This document shows, in pieces, positions 41,407 to 51,639 of a stretch of DNA of 64,000 nt. The notes under the pieces are model-generated. The model was not told the origin of the DNA. It did not search any database and saw nothing but the letters and a program-made list of their open reading frames with translations. The DNA comes from Pirellulaceae bacterium (GTDB taxonomy: Bacteria > Planctomycetota > Planctomycetia > Pirellulales > Pirellulaceae): assembly GCA_022448645.1 (NCBI GenBank), contig JAKVBZ010000008.1, positions 59,421-123,420 of the forward strand, in the 5' to 3' direction. Both the position numbers and the translations under genes were made by a program. Position 1 is the first letter of the stretch. Every line of letters starts with the position of its first letter.

Positions 41407-43671
41407 ATGGATGTTACTACGAAGACACTTCTGATTTTAATTCCGGGGCTTCCGCTGCTGGCAGCAGTTGTGACTGCATTATGCGGAGCGCGCTGGTTGC
41501 GTGGCGCCAGCCATCTTCCCGCAGCGTTGGCGATCCTGGCTTCGTTCATCCTGAGCGTGTTGTTGGCACGCGATGTGATGACGGGTTCTGTTGAGCAGCA
41601 GGCATCTGCTGAATATTCGATTGGTTACGAAGAAGTCCATCGTATCTGGACATGGGCCAATGTCTCGGACGCTTATTTACAATCGCCGATGGTGCCTGCC
41701 TTGGAGGGGGGTACCAGTGGTCAGGGAGTCCATGACTTCTCGATCGATATTGTTCTCCGCGCAGACACGCTCACAGCAACCATGCTGTGTACGGTCACAT
41801 TCGTGTCGTTTTTGGTGGTCGTTTTCGCGGCAGGTTACATGCACGGAGACCGGGGTTACTGGCGTTTCTTTGCTTATGTATCCCTTTTCGTGTTTTCCAT
41901 GTTGATGCTTGTTTCGGTGAGCAATCTTTTACTGCTGTATGTGTTCTGGGAAGCCGTGGGAGTTTGTAGCTATTTGCTGATCGGCTTTTGGTATGAGAAA
42001 CCTTCCGCTGCGGCTGCGGGAAAAAAGGCATTTCTCGTGAACCGCGTGGGGGACTTCGGATTTGCCATTGCGCTCTTCTTGATTTGGACGACGTATGGAA
42101 CCTTAAACTTTCACGATTCTGTACCCGACACGGCTGCTGCCTTGCAGTCGCAGGGAGAATTGCTGAATTCCGAGGTGCAGGTTGGCATCTTGGGGCAAAC
42201 ACGATTACGAGATAACAACTTTGTGGGCGGTACCCTGGGTACTGTCATTTGTCTGTTACTGTTGGTGGGTGCTTGTGGCAAGAGTGCCCAATTCCCGCTG
42301 CATGTATGGCTACCAGATGCAATGGAAGGTCCGACGCCTGTCAGTGCGCTAATCCACGCTGCAACGATGGTGACGGCGGGAGTCTACATGACTGTTCGCT
42401 TCGCGCCGCTTTTCATGCAAGCTCCTTTGGCGCTGATGGTAGTGGCTGTCATCGGAGGTTTTACCGCTTTTCTGGCGGCACTGATCGCGTTGACGCAAAC
42501 CGATCTGAAACGCGTACTGGCTTATTCGACAATCAGCCAGCTCGGTTATATGTTCCTTGCAGTGGGAACCGGTAGCCTGGCTGGGATTACGGCTGGGATG
42601 TTCCATTTGTTCACACACGCCTTCTTTAAGGCGTTATTGTTTTTGGGAGCCGGTAGTGTGATGCATGCGATGGGAGGAGTCATTGACATGCGCCGCTTTG
42701 GTGGCCTGCGTCAGCTCATGCCGATCACCTTCTGCACATTCTGGATTGGGTGCTTGGCGTTAGCCGGATTGCCTCCGCTGGCCGGTTTTTGGAGCAAAGA
42801 TGCGATTTTGGGTGCTGTGCACGACAAGATCCATGACTTGGAGCATGCTGGACATGAAGGGTCGGATGGGCACGGCGAACACCCGCATGCCGATAGCAAT
42901 CTGGCCAAGGTGCGTTTTGTGTCCGCAGCGTCGTCGACCGAATCGCCGCTCTCTGACAAACAACTCGCAAACGTTTATCAGGTGTTGTACTACACGGCTC
43001 TGGTGACCGCGTTCCTCACCGCGTTCTATACTGGTCGTGCTTTGTTTATGACGTTTTATGGTGATTTGGAAGTGCCCCATGAAGCGGCTGGGCATGCGCA
43101 CGAATCGCCCCTGTCCATGTGGTTGCCGTTAAGTGTCTTGGCAATGGGTGCGGTCGTTTTGGGGGGGTGGTTTGACTGGTCGTGGAAGAGCGGTGTCGAA
43201 ACGAACTACTTTGCGGATTTCCTGCTTTTGACACCGTCGTTATCGCACGAGGCAGCGCAGGGGACAGCGCAGCCTGGTGTGTTTCACTTTGAGATTGCCG
43301 TGTTGAGTACTCTGGTCGCCGTGTTGGGATTGGCACTTAGTGCCTTCTTCTATTTGGGACATCAACGAAACATCAATCTGTTGTCAGCGTTTACATCCCG
43401 GCTCGGTTTTTATCAGCTATCACAGAATAAATTCTTTTTGGACGAAATCTATTCCATGTTCATTGTATGGCCACTTCGAGGCTTGGCGGTGGTGAGTTAT
43501 TGGATCGATCGTTGGATGGTGGATGGATTGGTTAACCTGATTGGAAAAATACCTTTGGCGTGCGGTGCTGTTTTGCGATCATTGCAGATGGGATTGGTGT
43601 CGTATTATGCCTTAATCATGGTGTTGGGGATTTTGGTGTTGGCGGCCGCCAGAATGATTTGGGCGGTGTAG
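41407..43671 (+). CDS. nuoL: NADH-quinone oxidoreductase subunit L
   Basis: This 754-residue antiporter-like subunit has about 16 transmembrane helices and the conserved segments 'SAQFPLHVWLPDAMEGPTPV' and 'ALIHAATMVTAGVYM' near residues 294-330. A His/Asp/Gly-rich loop ('HAGHEGSDGHGEHPHADSN') sits near residues 480-500, between transmembrane helices. The long C-terminal lateral helix region that runs along the membrane arm is present. It is longer than E. coli NuoL (613). A 129-bp gap follows before nuoM. Confidence 0.95.
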   Translation: MDVTTKTLLILIPGLPLLAAVVTALCGARWLRGASHLPAALAILASFILSVLLARDVMTGSVEQQASAEYSIGYEEVHRIWTWANVSDAYLQSPMVPALEGGTSGQGVHDFSIDIVLRADTLTATMLCTVTFVSFLVVVFAAGYMHGDRGYWRFFAYVSLFVFSMLMLVSVSNLLLLYVFWEAVGVCSYLLIGFWYEKPSAAAAGKKAFLVNRVGDFGFAIALFLIWTTYGTLNFHDSVPDTAAALQSQGELLNSEVQVGILGQTRLRDNNFVGGTLGTVICLLLLVGACGKSAQFPLHVWLPDAMEGPTPVSALIHAATMVTAGVYMTVRFAPLFMQAPLALMVVAVIGGFTAFLAALIALTQTDLKRVLAYSTISQLGYMFLAVGTGSLAGITAGMFHLFTHAFFKALLFLGAGSVMHAMGGVIDMRRFGGLRQLMPITFCTFWIGCLALAGLPPLAGFWSKDAILGAVHDKIHDLEHAGHEGSDGHGEHPHADSNLAKVRFVSAASSTESPLSDKQLANVYQVLYYTALVTAFLTAFYTGRALFMTFYGDLEVPHEAAGHAHESPLSMWLPLSVLAMGAVVLGGWFDWSWKSGVETNYFADFLLLTPSLSHEAAQGTAQPGVFHFEIAVLSTLVAVLGLALSAFFYLGHQRNINLLSAFTSRLGFYQLSQNKFFLDEIYSMFIVWPLRGLAVVSYWIDRWMVDGLVNLIGKIPLACGAVLRSLQMGLVSYYALIMVLGILVLAAARMIWAV

Positions 43672-43800
43672 TGTGAATGGAGAAACGAGAATCGCCGCAG
43701 TTTTGCACAAGATTACAGAAATGTAAGGTGGTGTTTCAAGGTTGTCGTATCAAGTTTACGAAACGATTGACTATTTTGTGTAGCCATATTGAATTGAGTC

Positions 43801-45534
43801 ATGATTGACATGCCCCTGTTGTTAGTGCTGACCCTATGCTTGCCGTTGGCTGGTGCGCTGGTGGTGTCGCTGCTGAGTGGTCCAGCAGTACGCTGGGCCG
43901 CATTGTTGTTCGCTTGTGCGACCCTCGTCGCCGCTGCGATTGTCGTCTTCTCATTTCCGGTGATGCAGGACGAAGATTTGCGATTTGCCGAATGGTCCAG
44001 CACTTGGGTGTCGTCACCGACAGGGATCGACCTGCGATTTCACGTGGCGTTGGATGGCATCAGTGTGTGGATGTTCGGTTTGTCGGCGTTGCTGATCGTG
44101 ACCTCGATCTTAGTCAGTTGGGATGCGGTCCAGGAACGAACCTCTTTGTTCTACTCCATGTTACTGCTCTTGGCGTCTGGTTGTCTCGGCGTCTTCACCG
44201 CACAAGACCTGATTCTGTTTTACGTGTTCTTTGAATTCACACTCATACCGCTATTCTTTTTGATCGGTATCTGGGGTAGTGAGCAACGGCGCTATGCGGC
44301 CATCAAGTTTTTCCTGTTTACATTGGCCGGTAGCGTGCTGACGTTTTTAGGATTGCTGGCCATCGTCTGGTCGGTGTTCTGTACCACAGGTGAATGGACA
44401 TTTTCCATTGTCGAACTGACCGAATCGTTGAAGATCGTTCCTATTTCGTCTCAGCAACAGACAGTTATCTTTTTAGCTTTGTTTGCTGGATTTGCCATTA
44501 AGGTTCCGTTGTTTCCCTTCCACACCTGGTTGCCGTTGGCACACGTACAAGCGCCAGCTGCCGGCAGTGTCATCCTGGCTGGCATTCTGTTGAAGATTGG
44601 TACGTACGGATTCTTGCGATTTAATTTGCCGATGTTACCCGAAGCGACCGCGCTGTGTATGCCTTGGATATTGGTATTGTCCGTTGCGGGCATCTTGTAC
44701 GGAGCGTTAGTAGCGCTTGCGCAAAGCGATATGAAGCGGCTGATCGCCTATTCGAGTGTCAGTCATCTAGGCTTTTGTATGCTCGGTCTGTTTGCACTGA
44801 ATCCGCTGGGATTGAATGGGTGTGTGCTACAGATGGTGAACCACGGTATCTCCACTGGAGCATTGTTTGCTTTGGTTGGGATGCTGTATGAGCGATATCA
44901 CACGCGTGAGATCCAGGAGATGCAAGGCTTAGCTCGCCGTCTGCCAGTGCTCGCGTTTATGTTGGTGCTGTTTACGATGTCGAGTATTGGCTTACCGGGA
45001 CTGAATGGCTTTGCAGGAGAAATATTGATTCTGGTCGGAATGTTCCAGCGAGGTTGGGCTGATGCCCCTGCAGGATTCCAGACGGTCATGACTTGGATCG
45101 CCGTTCTCGCGGTGGGCGGTGTGGTATTAGGTGCCTGGTACATGTTGTGGTTGCTGCAACGAATCCTGTTTGGGTCGCTGAAAGAGCCCTCTGCAGATGC
45201 CGCTGACCATGCAGAGCTGGTGACAGATTTGAAATTACGGGAAATCTTGGCTGTCGCACCGCTGGCCGTCTTCGTGGTATGGATTGGCGTGCAACCGTCG
45301 TTCTTTCTCGATCGAATCCAGCCTTCGGTGCGCTCGGTGACAGATTCTGTCGAGGCATCGGTGGACCAAGTGTGGCGAGGCCCCGATCGCCAAGCAAGCC
45401 TGCCAGTGATGACGTTACCGGGCAGCCGGGAGCGCACACCGGACGTCGAAATGTTCTCCGGTGGGCCGGTGAGTTTCGTTGATGGGCGGTATGAGGAAAC
45501 AGATGACAGCTTCGTTTTGTGGAATCAACGATAA
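43801..45534 (+). CDS. nuoM: NADH-quinone oxidoreductase subunit M
   Basis: This 577-residue antiporter-like subunit has 14 or so transmembrane helices. Conserved proton-channel segments include 'YVFFEFTLIPLFFLIGIW' (with the essential Glu) near residues 140-157, 'FAIKVPLFPFHTWLPLAHVQ' near 233-252 and 'DMKRLIAYSSVSHLGFC' near 306-322. The C-terminal tail of about 90 residues is hydrophilic and longer than usual. It is preceded by a 129-bp gap with no clear internal promoter. Confidence 0.95.
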   Translation: MIDMPLLLVLTLCLPLAGALVVSLLSGPAVRWAALLFACATLVAAAIVVFSFPVMQDEDLRFAEWSSTWVSSPTGIDLRFHVALDGISVWMFGLSALLIVTSILVSWDAVQERTSLFYSMLLLLASGCLGVFTAQDLILFYVFFEFTLIPLFFLIGIWGSEQRRYAAIKFFLFTLAGSVLTFLGLLAIVWSVFCTTGEWTFSIVELTESLKIVPISSQQQTVIFLALFAGFAIKVPLFPFHTWLPLAHVQAPAAGSVILAGILLKIGTYGFLRFNLPMLPEATALCMPWILVLSVAGILYGALVALAQSDMKRLIAYSSVSHLGFCMLGLFALNPLGLNGCVLQMVNHGISTGALFALVGMLYERYHTREIQEMQGLARRLPVLAFMLVLFTMSSIGLPGLNGFAGEILILVGMFQRGWADAPAGFQTVMTWIAVLAVGGVVLGAWYMLWLLQRILFGSLKEPSADAADHAELVTDLKLREILAVAPLAVFVVWIGVQPSFFLDRIQPSVRSVTDSVEASVDQVWRGPDRQASLPVMTLPGSRERTPDVEMFSGGPVSFVDGRYEETDDSFVLWNQR

Positions 45535-45553
45535 AACAGCATAGAAGGCAGCC

Positions 45554-47155
45554 ATGAGCGCTGACATCGAAACCATCAAATTCTTGTGGCCAGAAATTTT
45601 TCTGGTGACTTTTGCTGCATTGATCTTTGTGTTTGGTGCCATCATCCAACCTCGGGGTCGTTTTGCGGTTTTTGCGGGCTTGTCGCTCCTGGTGGCGGGA
45701 TTTGCCACCTATCGTCAAATGGTTTATTCGGACTTCACACAAGTGTGGACCCTGGATGGCCCTTTGTTGATTGACTACCTGGGGCACTTGGTTCGTTGCC
45801 TGATGTATGGTGTGGGGCTATTACTGGTCTGCATGGCCATGCGAGCGGAGGCCCGTGAATTGACGGGGGAAGTTTACGGTAGCCTGCTTTTAGTAGTGGC
45901 GGGCACGATGTTGGCATCTCAGGCCGGCAGTTTGGTGCTGTTGTTTCTCGCACTGGAACTTATCTCGATCCCCACCTATGTATTATTGTTTTTAGGTCGG
46001 CGAACGATGGCCACGGCTGAAGCCACCACAAAGTACTTTTTCTTGAGTATCCTGTCTTCGGCTCTGCTGTTGTATGGATTCAGTTTCCTGTATGGGATGG
46101 CCGGAAGTACTTCGTTGATGAAAATCCACGGTACTTTGGCAGCAGGGGCGTTGAACCCAGAGGCAGTGTCTTATCAAGCGTTGGCACCGATTGCCTTCTT
46201 GCTGATTTTGGCTGGATTAGGTTTTAAGATCGCCATGGTGCCTTTTCATTTCTATGCGGCCGACGTCTATCAGGGAACCACGAATCTTAACGCAGGTTTG
46301 TTGGCAGTCGTTCCCAAACTGGCGGGAGTGATTGCCTTAACTCGTCTGTTGCTCGTCATGTCACCAGCATTAGGAGCCTGGGGATGGCAAACTATTTTGA
46401 TTCTCAGCATGGCCACGATGACTTTGGGTAACGTGTCTGCACTTTGGCAGACCAATGTACGACGTTTGATGGCTTATTCTTCCATTGCCCACGCCGGTTA
46501 CATGCTCATCGGCCTGGTCGTGGCGCTTGCGGTGGATAATGCTGCGGCACAGCAGGCGGGTATTGCCGCCATGCTGTTGTACCTGGCTGTGTATGTGTTT
46601 GCTTCGTTGGGCACATTTGCTGCATTTACCTGGTTAAGTGATGATGACCAGGAGTTGGACCAGTTGAGTCAGTTAGTCGGTATCGGTGTACGTCGTCCGG
46701 CCACGGCCATTTGTTTGTCAATCTTTATGTTCTCTTTAGCAGGAATCCCACCGTTAGCCGGTTTTTGGGGAAAGCTGATGTTGTTCTGGGAAGCCATCGG
46801 CTCTGGGCTCACGATCGCTGCCAGCGATATGGCTTATTGGTTTATCGTGTTGGCGGTGGTAGGTGTCGTCAACGCTGCCATTGGTGCAGCTTATTACTTG
46901 CGATTGATCGCCACGATGTTCTTTCCAACGGATGAGTCGTCTGTAGCTACGGTCAGGCAAGGCGTCGTGGGAGCGGCCGTGGCGATGGTTGTCTGCGCCG
47001 CGCTCATTGTCGGCACGGGGGTCTTTCCAGGGCGGATGATCACCGCCACTGTTTCTGCCGCCCAAGCAGCTTGGTTGAGCCAGGAATCTGATGAACTTCT
47101 CGTTCAAATTGACACGAACGTACTGCCAGCAGCGGATAGTCGGCGCGAACCATAG
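45554..47155 (+). CDS. nuoN: NADH-quinone oxidoreductase subunit N
   Basis: This 533-residue antiporter-like subunit ends the operon. 'ELISIPTYVLLFLGRR' holds the conserved Glu of the channel near residues 136-151, 'GFKIAMVPFHFYAADVYQG' marks the broken helix near 220-238 and 'LMAYSSIAHAGYMLIGL' follows near 306-322. It completes the full set nuoA-N in canonical order. A hairpin follows the stop codon. Confidence 0.95.
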   Translation: MSADIETIKFLWPEIFLVTFAALIFVFGAIIQPRGRFAVFAGLSLLVAGFATYRQMVYSDFTQVWTLDGPLLIDYLGHLVRCLMYGVGLLLVCMAMRAEARELTGEVYGSLLLVVAGTMLASQAGSLVLLFLALELISIPTYVLLFLGRRTMATAEATTKYFFLSILSSALLLYGFSFLYGMAGSTSLMKIHGTLAAGALNPEAVSYQALAPIAFLLILAGLGFKIAMVPFHFYAADVYQGTTNLNAGLLAVVPKLAGVIALTRLLLVMSPALGAWGWQTILILSMATMTLGNVSALWQTNVRRLMAYSSIAHAGYMLIGLVVALAVDNAAAQQAGIAAMLLYLAVYVFASLGTFAAFTWLSDDDQELDQLSQLVGIGVRRPATAICLSIFMFSLAGIPPLAGFWGKLMLFWEAIGSGLTIAASDMAYWFIVLAVVGVVNAAIGAAYYLRLIATMFFPTDESSVATVRQGVVGAAVAMVVCAALIVGTGVFPGRMITATVSAAQAAWLSQESDELLVQIDTNVLPAADSRREP

Positions 47156-47532
47156 ATGCGACGAAACGTGGTCGGTTTGGAAACCGAGGTGGAGGCAGTT
47201 TTCTAGATGAATCTCTGCTTTGTCTGTGACTGTTGTCGGTGAAACCGGCAATCAAAACAACCATTGAGAGACCGTTCCCAACTGGTTGGACGCTTCTGGC
47301 TATCCTAATATTACGACCGACGATGCCGCATTCAACGTTTCGAATAGCGGGGATCGCGACAAAGTGTTGATCCTGGCTGGGTTGCTGCTGCTCAGAAACC
47401 GCTCGAAGGCACCTTTTCCGTTCCAACGTGATCCCTTGCGCTTGACGAGTTCACTTGGAGGGTATTACCTTTCAATACATTCAGTGGGTTGAATGAGATC
47501 CAATTCCTGCGACGAGTTTATTGTTGATTGCC
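47156..47532. other. Region downstream of nuoN
   Basis: These 377 bp contain no convincing gene. Directly after the nuoN stop a perfect inverted repeat TCGGTTT/AAACCGA (47172-47187) could fold into a hairpin. It lacks a T run, so it may act in mRNA processing or as a weak terminator. The rest shows no repeats or RNA genes that I can recognise. Confidence 0.4.
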
Positions 47533-49002
47533 ATGCGAATTATCATCACTCATTTGTACATCATGAGTTTGTTAGTGACTTGGATGTTTGGCACGAGACA
47601 TCTTCGCTCTGAGGAATTAGACCGGCTTGATCGGGGGCATCGTATTCTGATCGAGCGAGGCTTGCAGATCCACGCGCTCACGTTCGGAACAGAGAACAGC
47701 CATTGGTGGAATGGCTGGGAGCAATCCCGATTCACTGCTGCAAGTTTCCAGTCGCGCAGTCCTGTCGGCCAGAACATCCAGCCAGATGATCTGTGGGCTT
47801 CGTGGATCGGCAGCCTGAGTGATCCGGGCCGTTCCATGTCGGCAGAAGCGACGCCTTTTCTACCGGGTCTGGTGAGCTGGTGTTTTCGAGATGAATTGGA
47901 TCTAGACGACCCTCAGAACCGAGCAATCGTGAAAACCTGGATCGAAGCTTATCGTCCTCAGCTTCCGAACACGCTGTTGCATACTAGTGAATTCGGCAGT
48001 CAGGTGAGCGTGACCAATATGCAACGCTATATGCAGGAGTCACGGCCGGACATGGTCTATTTTGATACCTATCCTTATCGAACGGATAAACCACCGATCG
48101 GTGGCAGCCCATGGTTTTTATATCGAGATATGGTCAAGTACCGTGATTTGGGATTGGCAGGCCACGATGGGACAGGGAAGACTCCCATTCCGTACGGCAT
48201 GTGGTTACAGACTTTTCGATTTGCTTATCAAGATGACAATAGCAATGCATCGGTGCTTTGGTTGCCATCCGAATCGGAAATGCGGCTCAGCCAGTTTGCC
48301 GCGTGGACGTTTGGATTCAAACACGTGTCCGCCTTCACCTACGTCGATGTGTTTGAACAACAGACCGGCGGTCGCATCAAGTTTATCGATTCGCCGTTCT
48401 TTACGGGTGCCTTCCATAGCACGGCGAGCGCGGCGCCCGAGCTACTCCGCTATGCGGAAATCAATCGTCAGAGTTTGAACTTGGGTCCCGCGCTGACACG
48501 GTTGCTGAGCACGGACATACGGTTGATTCCTGGTCCCGCCTGGACTATCGGTGGTAAGGATCCGAAGTCCACGACACAAATGGACTTATGGGACGACAGT
48601 GCGGATCCGTACATGACTAACATCACCGCCGAAAATCTTGGGTCGTCCAATCATGGGCACGCTGGTGACGTACTGGTGGGATACTTCACACCCTTGTTGG
48701 AACGGTTTTCTGGAGAGAAGTGTAAAAACGAGATCTATTTCATGATGACTAACGGTTTGTCTGCCCGTGATAAGGTCGCTGCCAATGTCGCACAAAGGAT
48801 GACCATCAAGTTCGATTTCGGCCGTAGCGGGATCACCAGCCTTCAGCGTTTGCGGCGAAGAGATGGTCAGGTTGAAGTGGTCGATCTACAGCCGGCTGGT
48901 GGGTCACTGTATGCACTGGATCTCGTATTGCCGGGTGGCACGGGCGACCTATTCAAATTCAACACTGGCGCACCCTTTGTAGGCGTGCCGGTCAGTCCAT
49001 AA
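47533..49002 (+). CDS. Secreted protein of probable TIM-barrel (glycosidase-like) fold
   Basis: From ATG 47533 the product has 489 residues. It opens with a signal-peptide-like segment ('THLYIMSLLVTWMFGT'). The chain has the alternating beta/alpha pattern of a TIM barrel with aromatic- and acid-rich segments such as 'GLVSWCFRDELDLDDPQNRA' and 'RPDMVYFDTYPYRTDKPPIG', followed by a small C-terminal beta-sandwich-like end. It resembles glycoside hydrolase-like proteins, and the acid residues in 'WCFRDELDLD' and 'YFDTYPY' are candidate catalytic sites. I cannot place it in a numbered family. It precedes a tiny secreted protein, and a second TIM-barrel-like gene follows on the other strand. Confidence 0.55.
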   Translation: MRIIITHLYIMSLLVTWMFGTRHLRSEELDRLDRGHRILIERGLQIHALTFGTENSHWWNGWEQSRFTAASFQSRSPVGQNIQPDDLWASWIGSLSDPGRSMSAEATPFLPGLVSWCFRDELDLDDPQNRAIVKTWIEAYRPQLPNTLLHTSEFGSQVSVTNMQRYMQESRPDMVYFDTYPYRTDKPPIGGSPWFLYRDMVKYRDLGLAGHDGTGKTPIPYGMWLQTFRFAYQDDNSNASVLWLPSESEMRLSQFAAWTFGFKHVSAFTYVDVFEQQTGGRIKFIDSPFFTGAFHSTASAAPELLRYAEINRQSLNLGPALTRLLSTDIRLIPGPAWTIGGKDPKSTTQMDLWDDSADPYMTNITAENLGSSNHGHAGDVLVGYFTPLLERFSGEKCKNEIYFMMTNGLSARDKVAANVAQRMTIKFDFGRSGITSLQRLRRRDGQVEVVDLQPAGGSLYALDLVLPGGTGDLFKFNTGAPFVGVPVSP

Positions 49003-49338
49003 ACGCCTGCTCTGAAATGGTGAACGCTACCGATCGTCCGCAGTCGTACTTGGGATGAGCCGTGGCCGAGGATCACGATGCATCGCCCAGGAGAAATGGC
49101 GCAACTCCGTTGAACACTTAAGACTGAACGGACGACCGACCTGCTCGAGACCTCTACGCACTGTAGCAATGCGTCACAATCATTAAATCCATCAAGACGT
49201 ACAAGATTCAATGGATGGAACGCAATAAAGATCGCGAATTGCGGATCACCCATGGATTTTGTTCCAGCTGACGTGCTAATCTTGCGGCGACTCTTAGCTA
49301 CTTGCTGTCACATGAAGGTACAGCTTTCGAGGAAGCAA
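49003..49338. other. Intergenic region upstream of the tiny secreted protein
   Basis: These 336 bp have no recognisable gene. The open frame of the next gene extends upstream to 49252, but that part has no sensible domain. A GAGGAAG ribosome site lies just ahead of ATG 49339. Confidence 0.35.
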
Positions 49339-49608
49339 ATGCGTCATTTAAAAAGAGCTGTATTCGCAGCGATTGTTGTCCTCATTGTCTTTACCACTGC
49401 GGACGAGAGTCTAGCTGATCGGCGTCGTGGGCTGCTGTGGCGACCATTTTCCGGTCGTCCTGTCAGAGGACACTACGACATGTATCATGGAAATATGCGA
49501 TATCCCAAATACTACGGCGGTTTTCACGCAAGGTACTTCCAGGACATTGGTGTTCCGCCGGGCGATGTCGGATTTCGTGGCAACGGGATTTTTCCGACAC
49601 CCTGGTGA
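49339..49608 (+). CDS. Tiny secreted Arg/Gly/Tyr-rich protein
   Basis: From ATG 49339 (GAGG site about 6 bp before) the product has 89 residues. A signal peptide ('AVFAAIVVLIVFTTADESLA', cleavage near residue 26) is followed by a mature chain rich in Arg, Gly, Tyr and Pro ('HYDMYHGNMRYPKYYGGF', 'GDVGFRGNGIF'). No family is recognised. Style and size recall the protein at 30622-30948. An inverted repeat ATCCCA/TGGGAT follows the gene at 49640-49658 and may act as its terminator. Confidence 0.55.
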   Translation: MRHLKRAVFAAIVVLIVFTTADESLADRRRGLLWRPFSGRPVRGHYDMYHGNMRYPKYYGGFHARYFQDIGVPPGDVGFRGNGIFPTPW

Positions 49609-49639
49609 CGCTTCTTTATCTGTGGAAAATCCCTAAAAT

Positions 49640-49658
49640 ATCCCACGTTTTTTGGGAT
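49640..49658 (+). terminator. Candidate hairpin after the tiny secreted protein gene
   Basis: ATCCCA (49640-49645) and TGGGAT (49653-49658) pair around a CGTTTTT loop, 31 bp after the stop codon at 49606-49608. The hairpin carries a T run in the loop instead of downstream, so a terminator role is uncertain. It could also serve the convergent gene ending at 49840. Confidence 0.3.
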
Positions 49659-49839
49659 GGTCTTCTCGGTTGCTAAAGTTTTATTTGCACCGGGACCAAT
49701 CATGCCAATGTTTGCCACTATCAGATCCTCATCTGGATGAATCAAGGATGTGTAATCCGTATGAGGTACAAACAACGCGATGTTTGGTACAAATTTGCGT
49801 CAGCCAGACGACTTCGGATTGTGAGGAGTAACAACGATA

Positions 49840-51255
49840 CTACGAAGCAGCATGGTTGAGTTCTTTCAGTGCATCCAGATACTCGTCGCGGGGAAGCACA
49901 CCGTAGCCGTCGGGTTGCTGGCCAATGTATTGGCTGCCCGAGTCGACGGCTGTGTAGTGGTAGAGCGAGTGGAGCACAATTCCGGCGGCGCCTGCTTCAC
50001 GCGCACCACGGATCTGTTTGAGCACGTCTGCGACCTTGTGCCGGTTCCAATTGTGTAGGGTGAAAGGGACATTGATTCCCCCTACCCAGGTAGCCGTGTC
50101 CGCCCAGCTATATAAAGGGAATGTTGCCGGCAATGTGTCTTTTAAGAGCGAAATATCCGCTCCAGGAATCTTTGGCTTGTGAGGACACGTCTGTTCAGCA
50201 CACAGCCCATCCACATAACCGTTGGCGACCCACGATTCCCAATCTTGATACAATTGCATGTAATCCATCACCGATTTAAATCGGTTTTCCTCAAGCACCG
50301 TCATCCCATAGCGGCGAGGACGGATACCAAGGACGAATGGTTTACCGTGTTTGTGAACTGTCGCGCCCACTTGGGCGAGAAACTCGGAATAGAGTTCACC
50401 TTTGAGCCGGTGCCAATTCTCTTCGTCATAGTCTTCATATCGTATGTCCCGCCCGTAGCGCGCTTTGTACGCTTCCACCACGCTGTCATTAAATCCAAAC
50501 GGCTCTAAATGTTCCGACCAGCCACGAGTTGGCCAGCAAGCCTGCCATGAGTGTGATCGAGAGGACAAATAGAGGCCGTCGACGCCGTAGCCCAATGATT
50601 CCTCGGCCAGTGCCGTCAAACGCTCTCGTACCTCCTGATCGCCCCAATCAGGTATGCCGTGATAAAATCGACTTCCATCACGCGTACACCAATACTTGCG
50701 CGGGTTTTCATACCAGGTAGGATCGATCAGTTCCAACCATCCGCGTCGTACACATTGGAATTCTTGCCAATTCCACCATGCCCAAATGGGGACATCGTAC
50801 TTGCGAGCGGCACGAACAGCTTCGGCCAGCGGATTACAGACCTCAAGGACTCGAGTGACAGTACGCCACATTTCGAGTGCTTGCGGATTACTCGAATTGA
50901 TGGCCGATTCGTCCATCGGCTTCATTAACTCGCTGTGGTAGTATGTGCGACCAGCAAGATTACAGCGAAATAGAAAAGTTATTCCCGTGCCCGCCAATCT
51001 TGAAAACAGCCAGTCAAAATACGTGCCATCTATTGGTTCGTGGTGGAAACGGGGCGGATCGCTCAGATCCCAAGTGTAAAAGATCCGCATGGGCTGGTTG
51101 GAACTTTCGTCCAATGGTTTTGCTTGTGCAAGAGAAGCGCCCAGGCCCCGCAAACTGCTAGCCGTCGATACGGCTAACGCTCCTTTGGCTCCGTCATGGA
51201 GAAAACGCCTGCGTGTCTGTACTTCATTGTCCACTGAGACTCTCGTATTGGCCAT
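49840..51255 (-). CDS. Tat-exported TIM-barrel protein (family 10-like glycosylhydrolase)
   Basis: The 471-residue product has a twin-arginine signal peptide ('QTRRRFLHDGAKGALAVSTA' at residues 13-32), so it should be exported in folded form. The mature part reads like a glycosyl hydrolase-like TIM barrel with 'IWAWWNWQEFQCVRRGWLEL' near residues 157-176, 'YWCTRDGSRFYHGIPDWGD' near 188-206 and 'GVDGLYLSSRSHSWQACW'. It contains many aromatic residues typical of sugar-binding clefts. It may belong to the GHL10-type families. The substrate and activity are unknown. Confidence 0.65.
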   Translation of the reverse strand: MANTRVSVDNEVQTRRRFLHDGAKGALAVSTASSLRGLGASLAQAKPLDESSNQPMRIFYTWDLSDPPRFHHEPIDGTYFDWLFSRLAGTGITFLFRCNLAGRTYYHSELMKPMDESAINSSNPQALEMWRTVTRVLEVCNPLAEAVRAARKYDVPIWAWWNWQEFQCVRRGWLELIDPTWYENPRKYWCTRDGSRFYHGIPDWGDQEVRERLTALAEESLGYGVDGLYLSSRSHSWQACWPTRGWSEHLEPFGFNDSVVEAYKARYGRDIRYEDYDEENWHRLKGELYSEFLAQVGATVHKHGKPFVLGIRPRRYGMTVLEENRFKSVMDYMQLYQDWESWVANGYVDGLCAEQTCPHKPKIPGADISLLKDTLPATFPLYSWADTATWVGGINVPFTLHNWNRHKVADVLKQIRGAREAGAAGIVLHSLYHYTAVDSGSQYIGQQPDGYGVLPRDEYLDALKELNHAAS

Positions 51256-51639
51256 CCTCTTTTGGCGGTGATTGTGTTTTCGCCTTGTGTTTCGTGAGGT
51301 GAAGCGACTGTTTTCACCATCATTCTAAGTAAATTATGATCGTGTTGTTGGTGTTTCTGTCTCATTGGTAAATGTAAGTGTACGGTGACTTCGATTTCCC
51401 ACCAATGAGAGGTAAAAGTCAATGGTGGTGACTACTTGTCCGAAGCTGCCAGTAGGAGTCCATCGGCGTCTTTGCCGGTTGTAATGTCCGAATCTCGGGT
51501 CATAAGTCTATGTAGGTAAATGATTTATGGAGATTTTGAATTTCTGGGTTCGTGCGCGTTACACCACTTCGTTGTTCTTGAAGGACAGACTTCACACGGC
51601 AGCAATCGGACCCACGAACCAAGAAGAGGACCCATTACC
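51256..51639. other. Intergenic region between the TIM-barrel gene and the HTH regulator gene
   Basis: These 384 bp lie between divergent genes and hold both promoters. The open frame of the regulator gene extends upstream to 51520 without conserved features. A ribosome site AAGAAGAGGA lies about 9 bp before ATG 51640. I see no repeats or RNA genes. Confidence 0.4.

Noticed and set aside
43672..43800. Internal promoter between nuoL and nuoM
   Set aside because: A TTGACT box near 43768 has no -10 box at proper spacing, so there is no real support.
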